A DNA stretch of 8,880 nt from Methanosaeta sp. UBA80 (GTDB taxonomy: Archaea > Halobacteriota > Methanosarcinia > Methanotrichales > Methanotrichaceae), in NCBI GenBank assembly GCA_002505805.1, contig DAWB01000189.1, positions 233-9,112 on the forward strand, in the 5' to 3' direction. Below are positions 1 through 5,808 of this stretch, piece after piece. The notes under the pieces are model-generated. The model was not told the DNA's origin. It worked only from the letters and a program-made list of their open reading frames with translations, and ran no database searches. Positions within the stretch are counted from its first letter, which is position 1, and each line of letters starts with the position of its first letter. The position numbers and the translations under genes were made by a program.

Positions 1-418
1 CCACGGCCTTTTCCGCCTCAGCCGGGCTGGGGGAGAGATGGGGGATTCCCATGGCCTCCAGCAGGGGAACGGTGAACTGGCCCATAGGCACCTGGCCGAT
101 TATGCTCTCCCCCCTCCCGCCCCGGTGGCTGATGATCATGAGCAGAGGAATTCCATAAAGCATATCCAGCGAGGCCAGGGCATTGATGCAGTTTCCCAGG
201 CCCGAGTTCTGCATGAGAAGAGCGGGCCTGCGACCTCCCATCCAGGCTCCGGCGCAGATCCCCACCCCCTCCTCCTCTCGGGTGGCGGGCAGATGAATAA
301 TATCCGGGTCTGCCTCAACCAGCCCCAGAAGCTCCTGAAGGTTGACGCATGGCACCGACGTGGCGAAATCGATACCGGCACGCCTCAGGCCCAGATAGAC
401 GGCCCGGCTTGGATTCAT
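1..418 (-). CDS. comD: Sulfopyruvate decarboxylase, alpha subunit (N-terminal 139 residues; C-terminus outside window)
   Basis: Thiamine-diphosphate-dependent decarboxylation of sulfopyruvate to sulfoacetaldehyde in coenzyme M synthesis; the ComD alpha chain acts with a ComE beta chain. Reading the minus strand from 418 gives an uninterrupted frame to the window edge. It carries the N-terminal TPP pyrimidine-binding fold: [18 protein letters not shown] at the start, [10 protein letters not shown] at residues 21-30, [13 protein letters not shown] at 46-58 (Glu in this block activates the cofactor in the family), [17 protein letters not shown] at 68-84 and ISHRGGRGE at 96-104. I chose the ATG at 418 because the family as I know it begins close to this point. 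An in-frame ATG at 493 would add 25 residues that do not look like the family. The ribosome binding site is weak; a TTTAAT element about 26 bases upstream would allow a leaderless transcript. The related phosphonopyruvate decarboxylase is the main alternative. comE may follow beyond the left edge. Confidence 0.88.
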   Translation of the reverse strand, partial: MNPSRAVYLGLRRAGIDFATSVPCVNLQELLGLVEADPDIIHLPATREEEGVGICAGAWMGGRRPALLMQNSGLGNCINALASLDMLYGIPLLMIISHRGGRGESIIGQVPMGQFTVPLLEAMGIPHLSPSPAEAEKAV

Positions 419-550
419 ACCAATATCATAGCCCCCCAGGCCATTAAACCTTTGCCGGGATGATGCAAGGAGGAAGGCCCGGATTGCTCTCATGCCTCCA
501 TGCTCTATCCCGATGCAATGGGATGAGACAGCTCATTGACATTCGATGAA

Positions 551-558
551 TATTTATA
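551..558 (+). promoter_or_regulatory. TATA box of the VWA-propeller gene
   Basis: TATTTATA lies 52 bases before the chosen start at 610. Transcription would begin near 580 and give a leader of about 30 bases. The reverse complement (TATAAATA) is also TATA-like, so the same element could serve comD in the other direction, with a leader near 110 bases to 418 or 34 bases to the alternative start at 493. Confidence 0.45.
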
Positions 559-597
559 GATAGGATGCAAAATAGATCCCATATCATCCGGGATGAT

Positions 598-601
598 GGA
601 G
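598..601 (+). promoter_or_regulatory. Ribosome binding site that decides the start at 610
   Basis: GGAG with an 8-base spacer to ATG at 610. That ATG begins a textbook signal peptide. The in-frame ATG at 565 has no such site and would place 15 polar residues before the signal peptide, so it is rejected. Confidence 0.6.
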
Positions 602-609
602 TCACTTTC

Positions 610-3108
610 ATGCCTCGCAAGCTCATGGTTTTGGCCATTTTGGCGATCCTTCTCCTGCCTGCCGCCTGCTCAAAGGATGCAGCCGGGCTGGAGAGATATC
701 TCAACAGCACAGCTATCAAAAAGGTGGACATAGCATTTGTATTCGATACCAGCAACAGCATGGGAGGAGAGATCCAGGAGCTGAAGGCAATAGCCCAAGA
801 GTTTGCTGCAGATCTGAAGGCATCAAATATAGATTACAGACTGGGTCTGGTGGAGTTCAGGGACTTTCCAATTACCTGCGGCGAGAGAAAGAAAAACCAA
901 TGCGGTAGCCCGGGAGACTTTGCCTATAGGGTTATAGAAAATGGCACTATAACCTCGGATGTCGATGTCTTCAGTTCCTGGCTCAAGGGCCTCAAGGCGG
1001 GAGGAGGCGGAGAGGTCGGGCCGGAGGCGGTTCTGGCGGCTCTCAGGCATGCAGATAGCGATCTGCTCTGGAGGAGCGAGGCAGAAAGGGTGATCATAAC
1101 ATTGACCGACGCCGGCCCCCATCCCGATGGAAGCTGCTGCAATGCAGAGGGAGACACCCTGGAAGGCACCATATCCGCTCTGGTGGATCGAGGCACCAGG
1201 GTCTATGTCATCGGGCCGGATCATCCATCCTTAAAAGAGATTGCCTCAGAGACCGGCGGTCTGTTCTATGAGATCAGATCGGGCTTGAGCCTGCAGCCAC
1301 TCCTGGAGGAGATAGCAAAGGCCATGAGCTACAGATTCGATGTAGTGGTCGAGGCATTCTGCCTGAATAATACCCTGAAGGCCAGGGCAAAGCTGGTAGG
1401 AGATGAGAGCATACCTCACTACGCTGGCCAAACCGAGGCCTGGATGGATATTGACCGGGCAGAAGACAAATCCAGATACAACCTCAGCTACAATGAGACT
1501 GATGAGGCCTATCATGCAGAGGTGCCTGATCTCTGCGGACGCTTGAATCTGACCGTATACGGGATGGTCGAAGGCAGGAGCGCGACAAGCACAACTTCAG
1601 TAGATTGCGAGCCGTGCCAGGGTAAGGCAGAGCAGGCATCTCTTTCCATATCCGGCCTGATATTTGATGACGACAACGGCAATGCAGCCAGGGAGGCCTC
1701 AGAGTCCGGGCTTAAGTACTGGGAGATCCGGCTTGAGAGACCCGACGGCAGATTGGATGCAGCCAAAACGGATGAAAAGGGATTCTATGCCTTCACCGGT
1801 CTACTGCCGGACCGATATGAACTGAGCGCAATCGCTCTTATGAACTGGACAGCCACCATACCGGAAAATGGAACCAGGATAGTGATGCTTGATTCTGGCA
1901 GCAAGCCGGAGATCAACTTTGGCTTCCGGATGGCAACGGCCAACCAGACATCGCCTATGGCCAATCGGACTGAGCCGGTCCTGGAGAGCCAGGCTAGATC
2001 CTGGGAGAGGAAATATGGGGAGCCGGGCCATGATTGGGGAGAGGCGGTAGAGCAGACAGAAGATGGAGGATATATCATCGCCGGCACCAGTGACCGGACC
2101 GACTCATCCGGAGCGGGCAAGGGAGATATATGGCTGGTCAAGACCGATGAGAATGGCACCATGCTCTGGGAGAGATCCTTTGGAGGACCGGAATGGGATG
2201 ACGGCTACTCCCTAGTGCAGACCAGAGAGGGGGGATATGTCATAACCGGTTCCTACGGTGGAGATTTATGGCTGATCAGGACAGACGAAAACGGCAGCGA
2301 GCTCTGGAATAAGACCTTCGGAGGGCAGAGAGAGGATTGGGGAGAATCGGTAGAGATGACCGAGGATGGAGGATTTATCATCGCCGGAGTCACCGACCGG
2401 ATAAGCTCGTCCGTTGCCGGCAGTGGAGATCTCTATCTTATCAGGACGGACAAAAACGGCAGCAAGATATGGGATGTAAATCTGGGAGAGTCTGGCTCCG
2501 ATTGGGGCCGATCGGTGCGGCAGAGCTCAGATGGAGGCTATATCGTAACCGGCCTGCTTGATGATAAGTATTTGTGGCTGATCAAGTTTGACGGAAACGG
2601 CAGCAAGCTCTGGGAGACAACCTTTGCCGGGGCAGGGTGGGCGGAAGGCTACTGTATCCAGCCGATCACCGAAGGCGGTTATATCGTCGCAGGACTGACT
2701 GCATCTCTTTCCGGCAACCTCAACGAGGATCTATTGCTGATAAAGTACGATGAAAACGGAAATAAGCTCTGGGATAAGAGCTATGGAGGATCGGATAGGG
2801 ACTGGGGGGAATCGATACAGCAAACGGAGGATGGGGGATTTATCATCGCCGGAGTCACCTATTCTTCAGACATAGGCAGCGGTGACATCTGGCTGGTCAG
2901 GACGGACAGAAACGGCACCATGCTCTGGGAGAGATCCTATGGAGAGGCGAACAGAGATTTGAGCCGATCAATTCAGCTGACCGATGATGGCGGCTACATC
3001 ATTGCCGGCCTGACGGAATCATCGGGAGCGGGCTATGAGGGATATGAGGACCTCTGGCTGATTAAAACCGATGAGACTGGCGGCATTGCAAAAGAGGAGA
3101 AAGATTAG
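610..3108 (+). CDS. Secreted VWA / SdrD-B-like / seven-bladed beta-propeller surface protein
   Basis: 832 residues, function unknown, predicted extracellular. Residues 1-20 form a signal peptide (MPRKL, then a hydrophobic core ending LPAAC); Cys20 could be a lipidation site, but the lipobox is imperfect (Pro at -3). A von Willebrand A domain spans about 38-250, with MIDAS DTSNS at 46-50 and Asp167 in TLTDAG. Residues 347-440 resemble SdrD-B/Cna-B repeats (ISGLIFDDDNGN, then KGFYAFTGLLPDRYEL). Residues 464-832 hold seven repeats of 46-56 residues, built as [YF]GG..DWG.S(V/I)..T.DGG(Y/F)IIAG...GD(L/I)WL(I/V)..D.NG..LW. About sixteen N-X-S/T sequons suggest heavy glycosylation. No C-terminal membrane anchor is visible. 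VWA plus propeller suggests metal-dependent adhesion or surface assembly. It is divergent from comD and convergent with the acidic secreted protein gene. Domain reading is firm for VWA and the repeats, moderate for SdrD-B. Confidence 0.88.
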   Translation: MPRKLMVLAILAILLLPAACSKDAAGLERYLNSTAIKKVDIAFVFDTSNSMGGEIQELKAIAQEFAADLKASNIDYRLGLVEFRDFPITCGERKKNQCGSPGDFAYRVIENGTITSDVDVFSSWLKGLKAGGGGEVGPEAVLAALRHADSDLLWRSEAERVIITLTDAGPHPDGSCCNAEGDTLEGTISALVDRGTRVYVIGPDHPSLKEIASETGGLFYEIRSGLSLQPLLEEIAKAMSYRFDVVVEAFCLNNTLKARAKLVGDESIPHYAGQTEAWMDIDRAEDKSRYNLSYNETDEAYHAEVPDLCGRLNLTVYGMVEGRSATSTTSVDCEPCQGKAEQASLSISGLIFDDDNGNAAREASESGLKYWEIRLERPDGRLDAAKTDEKGFYAFTGLLPDRYELSAIALMNWTATIPENGTRIVMLDSGSKPEINFGFRMATANQTSPMANRTEPVLESQARSWERKYGEPGHDWGEAVEQTEDGGYIIAGTSDRTDSSGAGKGDIWLVKTDENGTMLWERSFGGPEWDDGYSLVQTREGGYVITGSYGGDLWLIRTDENGSELWNKTFGGQREDWGESVEMTEDGGFIIAGVTDRISSSVAGSGDLYLIRTDKNGSKIWDVNLGESGSDWGRSVRQSSDGGYIVTGLLDDKYLWLIKFDGNGSKLWETTFAGAGWAEGYCIQPITEGGYIVAGLTASLSGNLNEDLLLIKYDENGNKLWDKSYGGSDRDWGESIQQTEDGGFIIAGVTYSSDIGSGDIWLVRTDRNGTMLWERSYGEANRDLSRSIQLTDDGGYIIAGLTESSGAGYEGYEDLWLIKTDETGGIAKEEKD
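2014..3105 (+). repeat. Seven tandem coding repeats (beta-propeller blades)
   Basis: Blades start at 2014, 2179, 2317, 2482, 2623, 2782 and 2938, with lengths of 55, 46, 55, 47, 53, 52 and about 50 residues. The difference lies in one loop after IIAG, which is short in blades 2 and 4. Blade 7 lacks the closing LW strand, and SWERK at residues 464-468, just before blade 1, can supply it. Two DNA stretches are nearly unchanged between distant blades: 25 identical bases at 2155-2179 and 2914-2938, and 24 at 2371-2394 and 2836-2859. Confidence 0.85.
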
Positions 3109-4157
3109 GAGGAAAAGACAATAGACTGAGGGCCGGGAAATTGCGCTTTGCCGGGAACTCTGAAGCAAGTGCAATCGAAGATGCCTTTAGCCGATTTAAG
3201 GGCTTTAGCATCCATTTCCTCCATGTCGCTAAATCCACCATAGCAGCAGGGCAGCCAAGGATCCTCTTCTTCTTCTTCCTCCTCGACAGTAGATAAAGTC
3301 ATATTTTTCTCTATATGGTAGCTGCCCACATAATCCTCATCGATCTCTATCAGAGGCTTCTTCCAGGCTTTCATCGCCAAACCCAGAACTTGCACTTCTT
3401 CAGGGGCATCCTCATCAGAGTCTCCCTCATCTGATTCTTCTTCCTCGGACTCTTCTTCTTCTGGTTCTTCATCCACCGGAATTCCTTCCAGCTGAAGGAC
3501 GCTAAAATGTGCCCGGCCATCAACAAGATCTTCTTCAATGTTCATTGAGTTGGTGTCCGCATCTGCCTGAGCATCTAGCACCTTGTTCAGCCCATGAGCC
3601 TGATCAATGCTGTGAGTCAGAGAATTGAACCGATTGCGGTTCTTCATCCAATCCTCTTCTTTTAGGAGGGAATTAAAGACGACTGGATGTTGATCATAAT
3701 AGCTTTTCCCAATGCCCATGACCAGTGGACTGTAAGCCATTTTGCTGTCCTGTTTAACCTGAATCTGGCTCGTTGATTCTTCTTCATCCTCAATTTCTTC
3801 TCCCTCGTCATCGATGGCGCCATCGATCCAAGTCTTATTGCTGTATGAACTTTCGGCATATATGGTCGAATCTGTTTCAATATTGCCGCTGCCGTGAGCC
3901 TTGTTTGCTGCCTCCACGCCATTGAACAGGCGTCCTTCCGTCCCGAGAACATCGGGCATTAGAGCATATTTGTAGGAATTAAAGAAGCCAGTTCCGCTCA
4001 CACTCTGCTCGAAATTGAATTTAAGGCTTTTCTCTTCCGATATAGTAGGATTGTCATATGTCGAATTGCTTTTCTCTAATTGCTGAGCCCTTTCATCTTC
4101 CTCTGCAGCTGCCATGCCAATCAGCCCAAAGAGAGCCAGCAATAGCATAATCTTCAT
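3105..4157 (-). CDS. Secreted, highly acidic protein of unknown function
   Basis: 350 residues; I cannot assign a function. The start at 4157 is chosen because AGGAGGG lies 9 bases upstream and the protein then opens with a signal peptide (MKIMLLLALFGLIGMAAA, cleavage likely before EED at 19). The upstream in-frame ATG at 4193 has no such site. The mature part is polar with beta-like stretches (for example AESSYSNKTWIDGA at 101-114). It has acidic tracts at 115-128, 229-254 (19 of 26 residues Asp or Glu) and 292-299. Only four cysteines occur: C304-C305 and C329-x-C331, suited to two disulfides or a metal site. Sequons are at N31, N107 and N285. No membrane anchor is visible. It resembles secreted hypothetical proteins I associate with Methanothrix, which I cannot verify here. 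Its TAA overlaps the stop of the VWA gene. Its GC looks lower than that gene's. Confidence 0.75.
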   Translation of the reverse strand: MKIMLLLALFGLIGMAAAEEDERAQQLEKSNSTYDNPTISEEKSLKFNFEQSVSGTGFFNSYKYALMPDVLGTEGRLFNGVEAANKAHGSGNIETDSTIYAESSYSNKTWIDGAIDDEGEEIEDEEESTSQIQVKQDSKMAYSPLVMGIGKSYYDQHPVVFNSLLKEEDWMKNRNRFNSLTHSIDQAHGLNKVLDAQADADTNSMNIEEDLVDGRAHFSVLQLEGIPVDEEPEEEESEEEESDEGDSDEDAPEEVQVLGLAMKAWKKPLIEIDEDYVGSYHIEKNMTLSTVEEEEEEEDPWLPCCYGGFSDMEEMDAKALKSAKGIFDCTCFRVPGKAQFPGPQSIVFSS

Positions 4158-4166
4158 CAGATCATT

Positions 4167-4173
4167 CCCTCCT
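4167..4173 (-). promoter_or_regulatory. Strong ribosome binding site of the acidic protein gene
   Basis: On the minus strand this reads AGGAGGG, 9 bases before the ATG at 4157. It is the strongest Shine-Dalgarno match I found in the window. It lies between the ATG at 4193 and the one at 4157, which settles the start. Confidence 0.75.
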
Positions 4174-4228
4174 AAGGTAATCTTTGTTAACACCTATTGC
4201 TTCTATTATTTTAAGATATCTGCCAAAT

Positions 4229-4236
4229 ATTTAAAA
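4229..4236 (-). promoter_or_regulatory. TATA-like element for the acidic protein gene
   Basis: The minus strand reads TTTAAATA here, which would place transcription near 4205 with a leader of about 48 bases. A second AT-rich element (TTAAAATA, near 4204-4214) would give a leader of about 23 bases. I cannot choose between them from sequence. Confidence 0.35.
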
Positions 4237-4239
4237 ATG

Positions 4240-4540
4240 TAGAAAAATAGCGGAACTAATCCCTACTAATAGCATCAAAAGGACAAAGCCAGCCGCACAA
4301 AGAGAAATAGTCATATATTGAGTCAATTCTGCCAAGATCCGTTCTTTATAATACAGGATTATCTCATTAGCTTCCAATCGGAGTCAATCAACTTCTCTTT
4401 CCAAGAGCTAATCGCGAAATGAGAGTCGAGAAGCAGGAATGCAGGACTAAAATCGTCTGCTAAATTGAGGATGGATCTGCCTGCTTAAAAGATCCCAGGA
4501 TCGATTAGATCTCCACCTTTCCGAAAGACTGATTTCATTT
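4240..4540. other. Non-coding stretch between divergent promoters
   Basis: About 300 bases without a supportable gene; no reading frame in it has a family-like product. It contains an inverted repeat: ATTAGCT at 4366-4372 pairs with AGCTAAT at 4406-4412, and the overlapping left arm TCTCATT at 4362-4368 also pairs with AATGAGA at 4418-4424. It also holds clustered GGATC/GATCC words, at 4473-4477, 4491-4495 and 4498-4502. The last two form the palindrome GATCCCAGGATC. An operator for the metal-uptake operon or a small RNA is possible; neither is shown. Confidence 0.5.
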
Positions 4541-4548
4541 GTTTAAAA

Positions 4549-4558
4549 TTTTATATAA
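4549..4558 (+). promoter_or_regulatory. TATA box of the metal-uptake operon, overlapped by a palindrome
   Basis: TTTTATATAA matches the archaeal TATA consensus and predicts a start of transcription near 4580, with a leader of about 65 bases to cbiM. A 16-base inverted repeat, TTATATAAGCATATAA (4551-4566), lies across it, as expected for a repressor that blocks TBP binding. A second TATA-like element (CTTTTATAAT, 4605-4614) would give a transcript starting just before the ribosome binding site. Confidence 0.55.
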
Positions 4559-4634
4559 GCATATAATCAGAGAAAAAATGTTACTAATTGTGATCAGGAA
4601 TAGCCTTTTATAATTGGATAGCATTTCGATTATT

Positions 4635-4639
4635 GGTGA
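4635..4639 (+). promoter_or_regulatory. Ribosome binding site of cbiM
   Basis: GGTGA, 4 bases before the ATG at 4644. It supports this start over an in-frame TTG at 4614. The same GGTGA form precedes glyA. Confidence 0.6.
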
Positions 4640-4643
4640 AACT

Positions 4644-5360
4644 ATGCATATTCCTGATGGCTATTTAGGGCCATACACTTATATCGCTATGTGGATCATA
4701 ATGATCCCCATATGGTATTACGCGGGAAAGAAGCTGGGCTCTGAGCTGAAGTCCAGGCAGGTTCCCCTGCTGGCGCTGGCTGCAGCGTTCTCATTTGTAA
4801 TTATGATGTTCAATGTCCCCATTCCCGGAGGCAGCACCGGACATGCCGTGGGCGCTGCAATAGTCGGCATTGTTCTCGGGCCCTGGGCAGGAGTGATAGC
4901 CATATCTGTTGCCTTGGTGCTGCAGGCACTGATGTTCGGCGATGGAGGTATAACGGCAATCGCAGCCAATTGTTTCAATATGGCTGTAGTGATGCCCTTT
5001 GTGGGGTATTATGTCTACAAAATCATCAGCGGAAGCACTGACATCACCTCCTCCAGAAGAGTCATTGCTGCTGCTATAGCCGGCTACATATCCCTCACCA
5101 TTGCCGCGGGCATAACCGGATTTATGTTTGGAATCCAACCCCTACTGCATCGCACTGCGGAAGGAGTCCCTATTTACATGCCTTATTCCCTTAATGTTAC
5201 AGTCCCTGCAATGCTATTGGAGCATATACTCGGATTCGCCATTCTCGAGGCTATCGTCACGGCATTGATCTTTGCCTACATCCAGAAGACGGACAGCTCT
5301 CTTCTTTATGGAGAGAGATCGGCTCAGAAGATGAGAATGAGGAAATCAAGCACAGCGTGA
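4644..5360 (+). CDS. cbiM: Energy-coupling-factor metal transporter, substrate-binding membrane subunit CbiM
   Basis: 238 residues. It is the S component that captures Co2+ (or Ni2+) outside the membrane and passes it through the CbiQ/CbiO module. The protein opens MHIPDGYLGPYTYIAMW, the CbiM/NikM hallmark. In this family the N-terminal amine and His2 coordinate the metal, so the start must be here and not at the TTG 30 bases upstream. The other conserved ligand is at His67 in PGGSTGHAVGA, the position known for NikM-type proteins. Six or seven hydrophobic segments are visible, including the GxxxGPWAG-type helix after His67. The C-terminus is short and basic. It is the first gene of a four-gene operon, followed 9 bases later by the PDGLE subunit. 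Cobalt versus nickel cannot be decided from this sequence. Confidence 0.9.
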   Translation: MHIPDGYLGPYTYIAMWIIMIPIWYYAGKKLGSELKSRQVPLLALAAAFSFVIMMFNVPIPGGSTGHAVGAAIVGIVLGPWAGVIAISVALVLQALMFGDGGITAIAANCFNMAVVMPFVGYYVYKIISGSTDITSSRRVIAAAIAGYISLTIAAGITGFMFGIQPLLHRTAEGVPIYMPYSLNVTVPAMLLEHILGFAILEAIVTALIFAYIQKTDSSLLYGERSAQKMRMRKSSTA

Positions 5361-5369
5361 GGTAAGACC

Positions 5370-5684
5370 ATGGATAAGACAGTAAGGAACTTAGCCATCG
5401 GATTGGTTGCACTCATCATTTTGGCTCCGCTAGGGCTATTAGCGGTTGGAGAGACATTTGGCGAATGGGGAAATGAGGAGCTTGAGGAGAAGATCGGATT
5501 TGTGCCCTCCGGCCTGGAGCGGCTTTCATCGCTTTGGAGCGCGCCTATGCCGGATTATGCTCTGCCTGGAATCGGTGAATCGATGACCGCAGCATCAGCT
5601 GCTTATATCCTGTCCGCTGTCATCGGTGTTGTGATCTGCGCCGGTCTGCTCTACATCATAGGAAAGAGGATCGCCAAAGACTAG
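5370..5684 (+). CDS. PDGLE-type small membrane subunit of the metal transporter (CbiN-like)
   Basis: 104 residues: a membrane helix at about 8-27, an extracytoplasmic loop of about 45 residues, and a second helix at about 74-97 with a basic end (GKRIAKD). This two-helix layout is that of CbiN/PDGLE accessory subunits, which help load metal into CbiM. The motif that names the family appears as PSGLE at residues 46-50, with Ser in place of Asp, inside KIGFVPSGLERL; PDYALPGIGE at 61-70 also fits. Translation starts at ATG 5370, behind GAGGT (5359-5363), which overlaps the cbiM stop codon, so the two genes are probably translationally coupled. In several archaea this domain is fused to CbiM; here it is separate. 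I withhold the symbol cbiN because the sequence type differs from classical CbiN. Confidence 0.78.
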   Translation: MDKTVRNLAIGLVALIILAPLGLLAVGETFGEWGNEELEEKIGFVPSGLERLSSLWSAPMPDYALPGIGESMTAASAAYILSAVIGVVICAGLLYIIGKRIAKD

Positions 5685-5690
5685 CGCTAT

Positions 5691-5711
5691 CTTTTTATTT
5701 ATCCGCTTTTT
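5691..5711 (+). terminator. T-rich possible partial terminator after the PDGLE gene
   Basis: Two T runs (CTTTTTATTTAT, then CTTTTT) follow the stop codon at 5684 within 30 bases. Archaeal termination uses such T tracts without a required hairpin. Because cbiQ and cbiO need transcription, full termination here is unlikely; partial termination would lower ATPase-module transcripts relative to cbiM. Confidence 0.3.
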
Positions 5712-5738
5712 CAGTTTAAGAACCCCTGGCATGTTGAT

Positions 5739-5778
5739 GTCCGATCCCTCTAGTGCGAGGATAATCCGACGATTGGAC
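5739..5778 (+). other. Intercistronic stem-loop before cbiQ
   Basis: GTCCGATC (5739-5746) pairs with GATTGGAC (5771-5778) over 8 pairs, including one G-U. Inside it CCTC (5747-5750) pairs with GAGG (5757-5760) around a TAGTGC loop, leaving a 10-base bulge on the 3' side. It lies 30 bases before the cbiQ start, in the longest gap of an otherwise tight operon. Confidence 0.4.
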
Positions 5779-5808
5779 TGCATTGCTGGGAGATGATCAA
5801 GGAGAAGG

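Noticed and set aside
38..463. Plus-strand open frame of 141 codons
   Set aside because: It is the complement of the comD coding strand; the minus frame matches sulfopyruvate decarboxylase and this one matches nothing.
416..493. Longer comD start at 493
   Set aside because: It would add 25 residues not seen in the family. The GGAGG before it is only one base from the ATG. A usable TATA box upstream keeps it as a minor possibility.
4469..4486. Partial resemblance to the bacterial cobalamin riboswitch B12 box upstream of cbiM
   Set aside because: Only scattered matches (GGA and TGCCT). No supporting stems were found, it lies upstream of the likely transcription start, and these riboswitches are not established in methanogens.
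4614..4643. TTG start for cbiM
   Set aside because: CbiM needs Met1-His2 at the N-terminus for metal binding, and the GGTGA site fits the ATG at 4644.
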